This document shows, piece after piece, positions 1 through 8,846 of a stretch of 15,970 nucleotides of DNA (position 1 is its first letter; the number at the start of each line of letters is the position of its first letter). The translations under genes were made by a program, and so were the position numbers. The notes beneath the pieces are model-generated. The model saw nothing but the letters and a program-made list of their open reading frames with translations. It ran no database searches and had not been told where the DNA came from. This stretch comes from Glomus cerebriforme (lineage: Eukaryota > Glomeromycota > Glomeromycetes > Glomerales > Glomeraceae), in NCBI GenBank assembly GCA_003550305.1, contig QKYT01000765.1, forward strand, positions 29,572 through 45,541. Direction: 5' to 3'.

Positions 1-204
1 TAAATGACGAACCAAATAGAAAATACTTGTGATAGATTAAAATTTTCACCTGTATTATACCAATATAATAAATGCAAATATAGATTAATCTAGTATGAAT
101 GTTACAATTAGTAAGTGCTAACTTGTATTTGCATGAAAATGAATTTATTCATCATGATTTGGTAAGATAATTTTTATAATACAAATTGTTGTTACATTAT
201 AGTT

Positions 205-651
205 TTAAAAATCTAATAAAAACATGCAAATAGTTGTACATCAAGGAATTATTAAATTGGCAGACTTTGGTTTGTCAAAAAAAAAAAATTGCTGAAAAAT
301 TTAGTACATCTAGAATTTTTGGTGTGATATCTTACATGAATCCATAAAGTTTCAAAAATCAAAATAATGTTAATAATAAAAATTATGTATTAAATAAAAA
401 ATCTGTATTGGAAGTGATGTGATGTCCATCATGGATACTCTGGTGTCTATAGTGGAACCCCAATTGTTATAAGTTATCTAAGACATTTTAAAAAAAAATG
501 TAAATTTCCATCATTAATATTAAGAGTACATCACGGAAATTGGACACATTTCCGAAGATATAAAATATGATGTGTATTATCAAATACTGAGTTAAATATA
601 TCAGTTGATGATTCTGCTTCTCAGTTGAATATTCTTAATAAAATTAGTTAA
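205..651 (+). pseudogene. Decayed protein kinase (C-lobe fragment)
   Basis: Remnant of a Ser/Thr or Tyr-like protein kinase. The stretch around 222-280 reads VVHQGIIKLADFGLSK, with the magnesium-binding DFG triplet at 263-271 and the usual run-in to it. The activation loop and 'GVI-Y' region follow at about 300-345 in shifted frames. A KKS(D)V-like patch lies near 395-425. The tail at 598-651 reads ISVDDSASQLNILNKIS and then stops. The catalytic HRD loop is not recognisable upstream, the reading frame shifts at the poly-A run at 277-288, and stops interrupt it, so no active enzyme can be made. The DFG block is sure. The exact ends and the assignment of the tail are inferred from the style of large fungal kinase families. 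Confidence 0.75.
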
Positions 652-744
652 TATTTCTATTCATTATATAAATTGCTTCATAAATATGTAAATTGCTTCT
701 AAATTTAATCATATTTGAATCTATTCTTAAGTTAAAATTATTAG

Positions 745-980
745 AATCCATAGACCAATTACTTAAAATGATGGGTAATCATTTTCTTTATTAATATTAC
801 CAAGAAGTAAACAATTTTCCTTAAGAATTGTTTGAAGAATTGAAACAACTTCTTGTGCTCATCTGATTCACCATTCCAACAATAAAACTAAAATAAATAT
901 AACTAACTTTATATAAGTTACTGCACACAAGAGGATCCATTGATAACTTTTCTTTTTTTCCTCCTTGTATTTCTAAGGCT
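745..980 (-). pseudogene. Decayed protein kinase (subdomains X-XI)
   Basis: Second kinase remnant, converging on the one at 205-651. Read on the minus strand from 980, the frame gives ALEIQGGKKEK, then DPLVCSNLYK, an A/T-rich interruption at about 891-911, CWNGESDE, and after a frameshift AQEVVSILQTILKENC followed by an INKENDYPSF tail. The order 'KREK-P-P---Y--LY--CW---P--RP---EV---L' is the end of the kinase C-lobe in large fungal kinase families. No DFG or HRD region lies upstream on this strand, so only the last part survives. Because it is on the opposite strand, it is a separate copy and not the end of the neighbouring fragment. Confidence 0.68.
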
Positions 981-1889
981 AATATAAAACACCCTTTAGT
1001 AATTATTTAGAAGCACAATGTAACTTAGCTATTTGCTTTCATTAATAAGTTTAAGTTGTTAACAAGTGTGACAATTTTATTAATACATCTCAAAAAATAA
1101 AGGTATGGAATCTTTTTTGAAAAATAAGAACTAGAATAACATGATACATACTTACAAATGCAAATATTTCTGGGAAAAAATTATTTTCACGATTACAAAT
1201 ACAAATGTAACATTGACAAAAAATTTACTCACGAATATTGTAATATGGAATATTGCAATTTACCGGATATTATTCTTATATAGGAGCTATCACACTTATT
1301 AGTGTCTTAATCTATATAGAATAAATAATCAGACTAGCATCTCCTTTTTAATAATCATAATACACTACAAATAATTTTATATACAAAGAAATAAAATTGA
1401 ATTGTTTTTTTTAAGTGCTTCTGGTCTTCACTTAATTAAAATTACCTTGTATTGTATGATATTAAATTATCACCATATAGAGTATAGTATATTTTTTATA
1501 TTGTTTTATTGATGTATAAATTATTTCAAGATTTTCCTTTAATAACAGAACTAAATTAAATATCTTGTTCTTGTTTATTTACAAAATTTATATTTGCTGA
1601 AATACTATATTACACAAAATTAATATTTTTTATTTAATTAAGGTATTGATACTATTCTAAATTTCTTGACAAAAAAAATTATTAAAATAATTTTATGATC
1701 AAATGTTCATTTAAAAACGTTAAACTATATAACTATAATTAAACGTTATTCTTTAAATAATTATATTATTATTTCATATTCAAATGTAATCTATTTTTTG
1801 GATTAAGATTTTTTATTCATAATATATGTGTTCTTTAACTGCTCTATATATTGATGATATTCGTTATTTGTTCAACTAATCAAAGAATT
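981..1889. other. A/T-rich spacer, nothing recognised
   Basis: No open frame, RNA gene or clear repeat could be supported on either strand here. It is low-complexity A/T-rich DNA with many stops in all frames. Confidence 0.6.
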
Positions 1890-2420
1890 AAAATTTTCCT
1901 GCTGTTTCATAAAAAATGTCATTTGTCACATTATTTTCATCCTCATTCTCATCAGAAGGAGTATTCATTGTGGATTCCCTTCATCATCTTGTATCAACAT
2001 TGATTATTGATCTGACCATTCATTTCATCTTTAATCCTAAGGATTATTTTTAACATTAAAAATTCATCCAACGTTCAAAACAATTATAGATTTCTGAATC
2101 TTTGCTCAGTTTCCAAAATCATACATATTGATGACATTTTTTAGGACTTCATTCTTCTCTCTCTTCTATCTACCAAGCCCTATAGGTGGACTCATTGTCT
2201 CTATCCAAAATGAAGATATTGTTCAAAATGATCCTCAAGGCATCCTGCCAATTTTTCACCATATAAATCAACAGCATGAGCTAATATTTCATCTTTTTTT
2301 TCTTTAACCATTTACACGATCACTAGTTTGTTTATTCCATTGTTTGAAATAGTTCACTGCAGCATGATCTGATATTTAATTCCATTGTGATTCATTATCA
2401 ATTGTAATTATTATAATGTG
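1890..2420 (-). pseudogene. Decayed protein-coding remnant, family not recognised
   Basis: On the minus strand this stretch reads as coding-like sequence broken by stops and shifts. Near 2400-2280 it gives ISDHAAVNYFKQWNKQTSDR and then, after a frame change, DEILAHAVDLYGEKLAGCLE and DHFEQYLHFG. Near 2110-2060 it gives TEQRFRNLYNCFERW, and near the downstream end the acidic NTPSDENEDENNVTND. The residue mix (W, H, charged, few K/N/I runs) and the somewhat higher G+C than the surroundings argue for a former gene and not random A/T-rich DNA. I do not recognise the family. A transposon-associated protein is possible given the neighbourhood, but nothing in the sequence proves it. Confidence 0.45.
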
Positions 2421-2603
2421 CAATATATGATATTTTCTTATTCTACAACCATCTCATTTACTTCTGTTAATACTGGAAGGGTCGTGAGTTGCCATTTAAT
2501 TATATACTTTGGGTATCTTATTTAAACATACTGTTTTATTAAGATGATGAAAAACCTTCATTTCTGTTAGCTATTAATACCTAATTTTATCTTATAGGTT
2601 ATA

Positions 2604-2726
2604 AAGAGGGAATTCTAATCTAAACCAAACCAGCCAGTTAGGAGATACTCGACTATCTGACCGGTCTTTCCTTGCCTGATACGAGTAAAACCTCTATATA
2701 CAGTATAAGGAAGTTAAGAGGGAATT
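2604..2726. repeat. ~101-bp insert between 11-bp direct repeats
   Basis: AAGAGGGAATT occurs at 2604-2614 and again, identical, at 2716-2726. The enclosed 101 bp is richer in G+C than its surroundings. It contains, on the minus strand, AGATA-GTCGAG-TATCT, a 5-bp perfect stem with a 6-base loop resembling a tRNA T-arm. Perfect flanking repeats of this size are what target-primed insertion of a short retroelement leaves. The match to a tRNA-derived SINE is weak because no good A box is seen. Confidence 0.45.
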
Positions 2727-3459
2727 TAAAGGGTACAAGATTTTAAAAATGATTGTAAGATAAAATTAGGATAATAATAACTATAAAATTTGAAGAAATA
2801 TTGAAAAAATGGTAGTATTTATATTTTAAGAATATTTAGAATATGAAAATGAGTCAAAATATTAAAAACATAAGAAATTTGCGTGATTTGACTCATAATG
2901 CTTAATTTGTTATTGCGTCATTATTAATTTGAAATTTTCTATTTTTACACATAGTTATACTTTTATATGTCACACGAAATTGTTTAATTACATAATTTAT
3001 TTGTTCACATGAAAAATTTCAATTTAATATTTTTATGTTTTATGCAAAATTAATAATCACATGCATCACATTCCATAACTCATATATTATATTAATATTT
3101 ATGATTAGATTTCGTATTACTAAAATTCTGCTGTTTTTTTTTAATTAATAAGCATTATTAGATTTCATAATTGGCTATTTCAATAGAAAAAAAGTAGATT
3201 TAAAGAATTTTATAAATGAAATGTATCAAATATCATAATATTTTAATATTTAATAAATTGAAAAAAATTATTTATTTAAATTATGGCTTTATTTGTAATG
3301 TCTTGTCATTTTTAATAAAATCTTTTTTTCTTCATAAAAAAACTATTACTAAAAGTAATTTTATGATTTTATAGATTAGAATTCTATTGTTCTTTATAAT
3401 ATTCTTACTGAAAGAATAGCATTAAAACCCTTTTTACACGTTTTGGACATATTATTTTA
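2727..3459. other. A/T-rich spacer, nothing recognised
   Basis: Very A/T-rich DNA with no supported gene, RNA or mobile element on either strand. Confidence 0.6.
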
Positions 3460-3541
3460 TATTTTTTTATTTAAACAATCTATAATATTAATAAAATTTA
3501 TATTTTTTTATTTAAACAATCTATAATATTAATAAAATTTA
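3460..3541. repeat. Perfect tandem duplication, 41 bp x 2
   Basis: The 41 bp at 3460-3500 is repeated without a mismatch at 3501-3541. The match extends about four bases further to the left, giving roughly 2.1 copies. Perfect identity in otherwise decayed DNA points to a recent duplication, or to an assembly artefact, which raw reads could separate. Confidence 0.9.
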
Positions 3542-3705
3542 AATAAATAAGAATTATTTATGTCCTAGTATTATTTATTTAATTATAATTACAAAGAATT
3601 TTTTTAAATAAATCTAAATAATAAAAAGAAAATATTAATGAGAAGCTAAGAAAAATTAATTCCTTATTTAGTATTGTTTTTACAATTTTTTGTACTACCA
3701 AGCAA

Positions 3706-4240
3706 TTAAAACTCGAACTCCCGGAAATTATGATCAATATTTGAAATAAGTGGTTTAAGATCTTCAAATGTTTTTGGTTTTTACGAAGATAATGTTTTAT
3801 AGCAATAGCGAAACCTAAAAGAAGATTGATAACAGGTTTCTTTTCTAAAAATGTTCAATTTTTGTTTTATAATCTATAACTTTATTAGAATTTTTCTCAT
3901 AATCTTAAGCGTTAACATTTACCTAAATACAACGTGTCATATTTCGAATAAATAGCAGGAACCATATTAGACCAAGTTCTAAGACCTTCCCAATATCTAT
4001 CATATGCAGTATTTTATCGATAAGCAACTGAAGTAATAAACTTACTACAAGACCAAGTATCGTGATAAATGATGGTTTCATACCAAAGTGTATTGGAGTT
4101 TCTTTATAAAGATAAGTGACAATTGCAACTAATATGATAAGAATGATCGTTTGTGCAAACTTTTGGCCCTTCCAACAAAATATATTTGGACAATGAAAAA
4201 CGTAAGGACTATAAACTTTTAGATTTTCATTCAATAGCAT
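3706..4240 (-). pseudogene. Bestrophin-like (RFP-TM/UPF0187) chloride channel pseudogene
   Basis: The minus strand encodes a broken copy of the fungal/bacterial bestrophin-like anion-channel family, multi-pass membrane proteins. From the ATG at 4240 it reads through FCWKGQKF, a first membrane segment (TIILIILVAIVTYLY), a pre-TM2 loop (IHFGMKPSF) and a second membrane segment (ITILGLVVSLLL). After a frameshift and an in-frame stop (YR-stop) comes the family signature NTAYDRYWEGLRTWSNMV. Another shift gives IRNMTRCI. A GT-AG intron of 78 bp fits at 3845-3922. The next exon reads EKKPVINLLLGFAIAIKHYL, then after a shift KTFEDLKPLISNIDHNF, ending at a stop at 3706-3708. The later part of the family, with its LPLEI-type motif, is missing. 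The unbroken 105-codon frame at 3923-4240 is only the intact front half. Confidence 0.78.
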
Positions 4241-4585
4241 ATTTGGTACTACGCAATTTATCGTTTTGACATGATGAATTAATTGTAATTGGGTTATTTT
4301 ATAGTTGGAATAAAGTCAAAGTTACAAGAAATTTATCTTTATATACATCTTCAAAAATTAATAAGGAAGAGATAAAAGATTGTTAAAATTTTTGCATGTA
4401 TTTCATCTACCAGAAATTAATTATGAAGAGGTAAAATAAGTATATAAAACAAAATTTGAGTTATGGTATCGCATTTTTGTAAAATAATAGGTTCTACTAC
4501 TTGTTTAGGAAGATAAAACTTGGCACAATTAAAATTAATATACTTTATCGCGGGTAATTTAATAATTGTGTTATTTTTTTTTTAG
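4241..4585. other. A/T-rich spacer between bestrophin pseudogene and GC island
   Basis: No gene supported. Two imperfect copies of a purine-rich stretch (around 4355-4380 and 4412-4437, sharing AATTAAT...GAAGAG.TAAAA) are the only pattern seen. The stretch ends in a long T run and TAG at the edge of the GC-rich island. Confidence 0.5.
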
Positions 4586-4790
4586 GACATGCCAGTCAAG
4601 ACATTTAATGCCGGCCGTTCCGTGACATTTTTTTCAGGTTACGCTGGGTGGGTATCAGCAGAGTTTAACTGCGGCTATGCGCAACATGTTCGGAGCGTGG
4701 CGCAGGTCGGAGTTTATGGGGTAAATCAACAAAATGATCAACATGCAGCAATTACTATGTCCTGTCCTACTTCATTGGCGTAACAGGTAA
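4586..4790 (+). other. G+C-rich island with a 64-codon ORF, origin unknown
   Basis: About 200 bp that stands out from everything around it: the 195-bp ORF at 4589-4783 has 92 G/C bases (47%), against roughly a quarter in the flanks. The ORF starts MPVKTFNAGRSVTFFSGYAG and ends MSCPTSLA. It uses codons such as GCG, GGC, CGG and GCC that the neighbouring genes avoid. I recognise no domain, and no other frame or strand gives a known protein. The island has sharp edges: a T run plus TAG on the left (splice-acceptor-like) and CAG|GTAATA on the right (splice-donor-like), although the ORF stops just before the right edge. The paralogous copy at 7595-8846 has the sequence to the right of the island but not the island itself. 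It could be an insert, a transferred fragment, an internal exon or a structured RNA. None is shown. Confidence 0.4.
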
Positions 4791-4798
4791 TACATATG

Positions 4799-4826
4799 AT
4801 TAGCGAGTCGTACAATATTAACATTT
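4799..4826 (+). promoter_or_regulatory. Conserved upstream element of the BTB-TLDc pair
   Basis: ATTAGCGAGTCGTACA followed by ATATTAACATTT lies 68 bp before the start codon at 4867. A near-identical block (ATTAGCGTGTCGTACACA, then ATATTTAACATTT) lies before the broken paralogue. The duplication therefore carried upstream DNA, and this block has kept its sequence better than the A/T-rich DNA between it and the start. Whether it binds a factor is inference. Confidence 0.4.
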
Positions 4827-4866
4827 AATTAATTTAGCATTTCATTCAACACTTATAAAAAAAAAA

Positions 4867-6334
4867 ATGTCTTTCGAATGTCTTCAAGAAGTTGCTAACG
4901 ATCATGAAGAATTATTTGAATCTGGTGAAGATTACGATGTTATAATTTACGCTGGCGAAAATGAAACTGTAAAAGAAATTCATGCACATTCGCTTATTTT
5001 ACGCACAAGGTCACAATATTTTCGTGCAGCATTGTCTAAAGAATGGTCTGAAAAGAAGGATGGAAAATTTATTTTTAAGAAACCTAATATTTCCCCTCAC
5101 TTATTCAAAATTATTTTAAGGTAGCGTAAAAGTTATATAAAAAGTTTTAATTAAACATTATTTTTCTGTTAATTTTTTCTTTACCTTCAGATTTATTTAT
5201 TGTGGGAGAATTAATTTGGAGAAACTGCAAGCACAAGATGTTTTAAAGCTTTTGATAGCAGTAGATGAGATTAATATTCAGACTTTAACTAACTATATTC
5301 AAGAATATTTGATTAAACTTCAAGATGAACTTTTACAACAAAATCCCGGAGAAATTCTTGAAACAATCTACCAACATGAAACTTTTACAGATTTGTGGAA
5401 TTTTTGTCTTGAGAGAATTTGTGCAAAACCAGACATATTATTTAAAACTGACAATTTAATCAATTTAAAAGCACCATTATTAGAATTACTTTTAAGGCGG
5501 GATGATTTATTATTAAATGAAATTGATATATGGGATAGCCTAATCAAATGGAGTTTTGCTCAACATCCTTCTATTCAACAAGATATTAAGAAATGGAATA
5601 AAGAGGATATTACAATTATGGAAAGAACCATTCATAGATTTATTCCTTTAATTAGATTTTATCATATATCTTCAGAGGATTTCCTTTTAAAAATATATCC
5701 TTTTAAAGTACTACTACCTAAAGATTTGATGGATAATATATTTAAAATTCATATGACACCAGATAAGAAACCAAATCTTGATATGCAACCTCCTAGACAA
5801 CCGAAATGTGATTCAACTTTAATTAAAGCTGAGCATTTTGCTATTATTTCTAGCTGGATTGAAAAGAAAAATAATTTTCATTATAATGCAAGAAATATCC
5901 CTTATAGTTTCAATTTACTTTATCGTGCTAGTAGGGATGGTAATACAGGTGCGGAATTTCATGCTAGATGTGACAATAAGGGAGCCACTGTAGTTGTAGT
6001 AAAAATCGAAAATTCAAAGCAGATAGTAGGAGGATATAACCCACTTTTTTGGGATTCTAGTACTTATTGGAAGTCTACTAATGATAGTTTTATATTTTCA
6101 TTTGCAAATAGAGATGACCTTCAAACTACAAAAGTAGGTTATAGTAATGGTAATGAATATTCTGTGCGTGGTTATCCAAATTATGGACCAATATTTGGTT
6201 ATGGAAGCGATTTATATTCTGATAGTTGTTGGCATGGCGGTGGCGATGGATATTGTTCTTCTTATCCTAAAGTAGATATACCAGAAAACTTTAATGCAGA
6301 TGATTATGAAGTTTTTCAAGTTATCAAAAGATAA
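4867..6334 (+). CDS. BTB-BACK-TLDc domain protein (two exons)
   Basis: Two exons, 4867-5120 and 5191-6334, joined across a 70-bp GT-AG intron (5121-5190), give a 465-residue protein. The splice restores an AG|A arginine codon and the continuous BTB helix ...KIILRFIYCGRINLEKL. Domains: BTB/POZ about 20-125 (DYDVIIYAGENE, HAHSLILRTRSQYFRAAL), BACK about 128-243 (ETIYQHETFTDLWNFCLERI, KAPLLELLLRRDDL, RFIPLIRFY), TLDc about 294-465 (FAIISSWI, FNLLYRASRDG, CDNKGATVVVVKI, IVGGYNPL.W, SFIFSF, DDYEVFQVIKR). In the family, BTB and BACK dimerise and often engage cullin-3, and TLDc is best known from oxidation-resistance proteins. An adaptor role in the cytoplasm or nucleus is inference. The first ATG after the poly-A leader is chosen because MS(F/L)E is shared with the paralogue at 11018-12648. 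No frame breaks are seen, and codon use is A/T-rich like the surroundings. Confidence 0.9.
5121..5190 (+). other. Intron of the BTB-BACK-TLDc gene
   Basis: Begins GTAGCG and ends TTACCTTCAG, with a T-rich tract before the acceptor. It interrupts the BTB domain after two bases of an arginine codon. The minus-strand paralogue has an intron in exactly the same place and phase, which confirms both. Confidence 0.88.
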
Positions 6335-7429
6335 TTATAATCTATTGTTCTTGTAACGATTAATATCATGAAATGTGGAAATATATTTTAAATTTTGGTA
6401 CAAAAATTATCTGTCAAGGTTTCAAATATTTAATATTTTTCGTTTTTGTTATAGTTATTTGATTTATTTATTTATTTATTTTTTATTTTAGTATGTTAGA
6501 TTCTGATGTATTGAAGCATTCGAATCTTTAAATTTTATTCAAGATAAATTTATAGGTTTTCATGAAAGGTTTCAAAAATTCTATAAAATTATTCATAGAT
6601 TTATTATTTTATTTCTTGAGAATATTACCGAGGGATTCGGTTAATTCCTTATGAATTCAAATAATAAATTATAAAATGTTTAATACATAGAAGGTGGTTA
6701 GGAAATTTGAAATTTAAATCAGATTGAGAGTTTAGAATTATTATTTTATTGGGTACTATGTAAAATAAATATAAACCTTTAAAAATGAAGTTTCAAAAAT
6801 GAGTTATCGTATATTGTATGTACGTTTGATATTTGACCTTTCGATTATTCCTGATTTTCCGAAAACTCCTTTTAAACTCTCTATAATAATATGAACATTT
6901 TAGATATTAAATTAAAACAAATAATTTTCCATATAAATATGAGTATATCTGATATTAAGATTCAATGGTAAAAATGAATATTTTATAAAAATGCCAATTA
7001 CTAAAAATTTTAAATTAGGACCCTGAAATACTGTACGTATACAGCAAAAAAAATTTACTACGCATTTTTTCAGGGATAATGTTAGTCAGTTACTAAAATA
7101 AGAAATAAATTTCTGGCTGAAACTATCTGAAATTATCAAAAAAAAGACAATTTTTTTTTTTGGTTCATTCTACGATGCTAAAGCAATGATTTAATGCGTT
7201 TGAATTTATGGTTTTTTTAATCAAAAAATAATGCGCTTAAATATTCATCAAGTCTATTTATTTTTAATTTAAGTATATATTTATTTTAACATACTACTAA
7301 ATACTAATCACATGAAAGTGTTGTAACAGATATCTATGCGACAAATATTATTTCATTTGCTCTAAGCCACAGATTTCGATCGCGTGTTGATCATGAAAAT
7401 TAATTTTTGTATACATGTGAATATGCGAT
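6335..7429. other. Spacer between tandem BTB-TLDc copies
   Basis: The first ~40 bp downstream of the stop is shared with the paralogue: AACGATTAATATCATG at 6355-6370 is identical to 8868-8883. It therefore belongs to the duplicated unit, probably 3' untranslated sequence. The rest is A/T-rich with no supported gene, RNA or element. Confidence 0.6.
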
Positions 7430-7437
7430 TATGTTTC

Positions 7438-7467
7438 ATTAGCGTGTCGTACACAATATTTAACATT
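7438..7467 (+). promoter_or_regulatory. Second copy of the conserved upstream element
   Basis: ATTAGCGTGTCGTACACA plus ATATTTAACATTT matches the block before the intact gene with one substitution and small indels. Here it sits 157 bp before the lost start codon instead of 68 bp, so about 90 bp of A/T-rich DNA was gained here or lost in the other copy. Confidence 0.4.
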
Positions 7468-7594
7468 TTTAAATATTAAATATACATGGTTGAACATAAA
7501 AACAATCATATGATATGATATGACCGTGCCACAATAACTTTCATATCTTTAAAAATAATTTATAATTTCATTTAAAAGTTTATTAAAAAAAAAA

Positions 7595-8846
7595 AAGCCT
7601 TTTAAATGTCTTCAAGAAGTTGCTAATGATCATGAAAAATTACTTGAATCTAATGAAGAGTATGATGATATTATTTATGCTGGTGAAAATGAAAATGTAA
7701 AAGAAATTCATGCACATTAACTTATTTTACACACAAGGTCACAATATTTTCGTGCAGCATTCCTATTGTGGAAGAATTGAAGTGGAGAAATTGCATGGAC
7801 CAGATGTTTTAAAGCGGTAGATGAGATTAATATTCAACTATATTCAAGAATATTTGATTAAACATCAAGATGAAATTTTACAAAAAACTCTTATTGGAAT
7901 TCTTGAAGCAGTGGAATTTTCACAAATGTATTGAATAAGTATCTCAAGAAATTTTGTGAAAACCTGAAATATTTATTAATTCTGATAAGTTTGTCAGTTT
8001 AAAAGCCACTTTTGAAAAGAAATGATTTATTAATGGATGAAATCGATATCTGGGATAATTTGATTAAATGGTGTTTGGCTCAGAATCCTAATAGTTCATA
8101 AGATCCTACACATTGGAATAAAGAAGAAATCACTTTTATGGAGAGAACTATACATAGATTTATTCCATTAATAAGATTTTATTATATTTATTCAGAAAAT
8201 TTCGTTAATAAAGTGTACCATTTAAAGAAATATTACCGAAAGATTTAATTATTAATATGCTTGTATTTTATACGGCTCTAAATAAGTAATTATATATGGA
8301 TATGAACTTCCTAGACAATTTAAATGTAATTCAACTTTAATTGAAGCTGAGCATTTTGCTATTTTTTCTAGTTGGATTGAAAAGAAAAATAATTTTTATT
8401 ATGTAAAATATATTCCTTATAATTTCAATTTACTTTATCGTGCTAGTAGCAGGGATGATAACACTGCTACAGCATTTCATACTAAATGTGATAAAAAGGA
8501 AGCTACTATAGTTGTAGTAAAAATTGCAGATTCTGAGCAAATAGTTGGAAGATATAATCTACTTTTTTGTGATCCAGATAATAATGGTCATTATAAGTCT
8601 ACTAACGATAGTTTTATATTTTCATTTACAAATAGAGATAACTTTCAAACTGCAAAAGTAGGTTATAGTAATGGTAATCAATATTCTATATATTGTTTCT
8701 TAGGTAATGGTCCAGTATTCGGTGGTGGTAGTGATTTATGTTGTAATGTTAGTACTTGGTCTAGCTATAGAAATGGTTATTTTTCTTATCCTAAAATAGA
8801 TTTTTATGCAGATGATTATGAAGTTTTTCAAGTTATCAAAAAATAA
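7595..8846 (+). pseudogene. Broken tandem paralogue of BTB-BACK-TLDc gene
   Basis: Same-direction copy of the gene at 4867-6334, about 2.7 kb downstream, including shared 5' and 3' flanks. The start ATG has become AAG (7595-7597). Codon 42 (a serine in the intact gene) is TAA (7718-7720). At about 7762 a deletion of roughly 160 bp removes the end of exon 1, the intron and the start of exon 2. Two later small deletions (net -10 and -11) cancel. More shifts and a TAA in LAQNPNSS-stop-DP hit the BACK region, and single-base losses follow near 8219 and 8305. The BACK core EIDIWDNLIKW and MERTIHRFIPLIRFYY is still readable. From 8286 to 8846 the TLDc frame is completely open (186 codons) but has no start codon. 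Within it, NKGAT has become KKEAT, VGGYNP has become VGRYNL, and four residues before DDYEVFQVIKK are lost. Confidence 0.9.

Noticed and set aside
3703..3725. GGGAGTTCGAG on the minus strand, resembling a tRNA T-arm
   Set aside because: No A box or acceptor stem lies around it, and the bases are explained as codons of the bestrophin pseudogene tail.
3579..3767. 62-codon minus-strand ORF
   Set aside because: It is the wrong frame over the decayed last exon of the bestrophin-like pseudogene plus downstream A/T-rich DNA, and has no features of its own.
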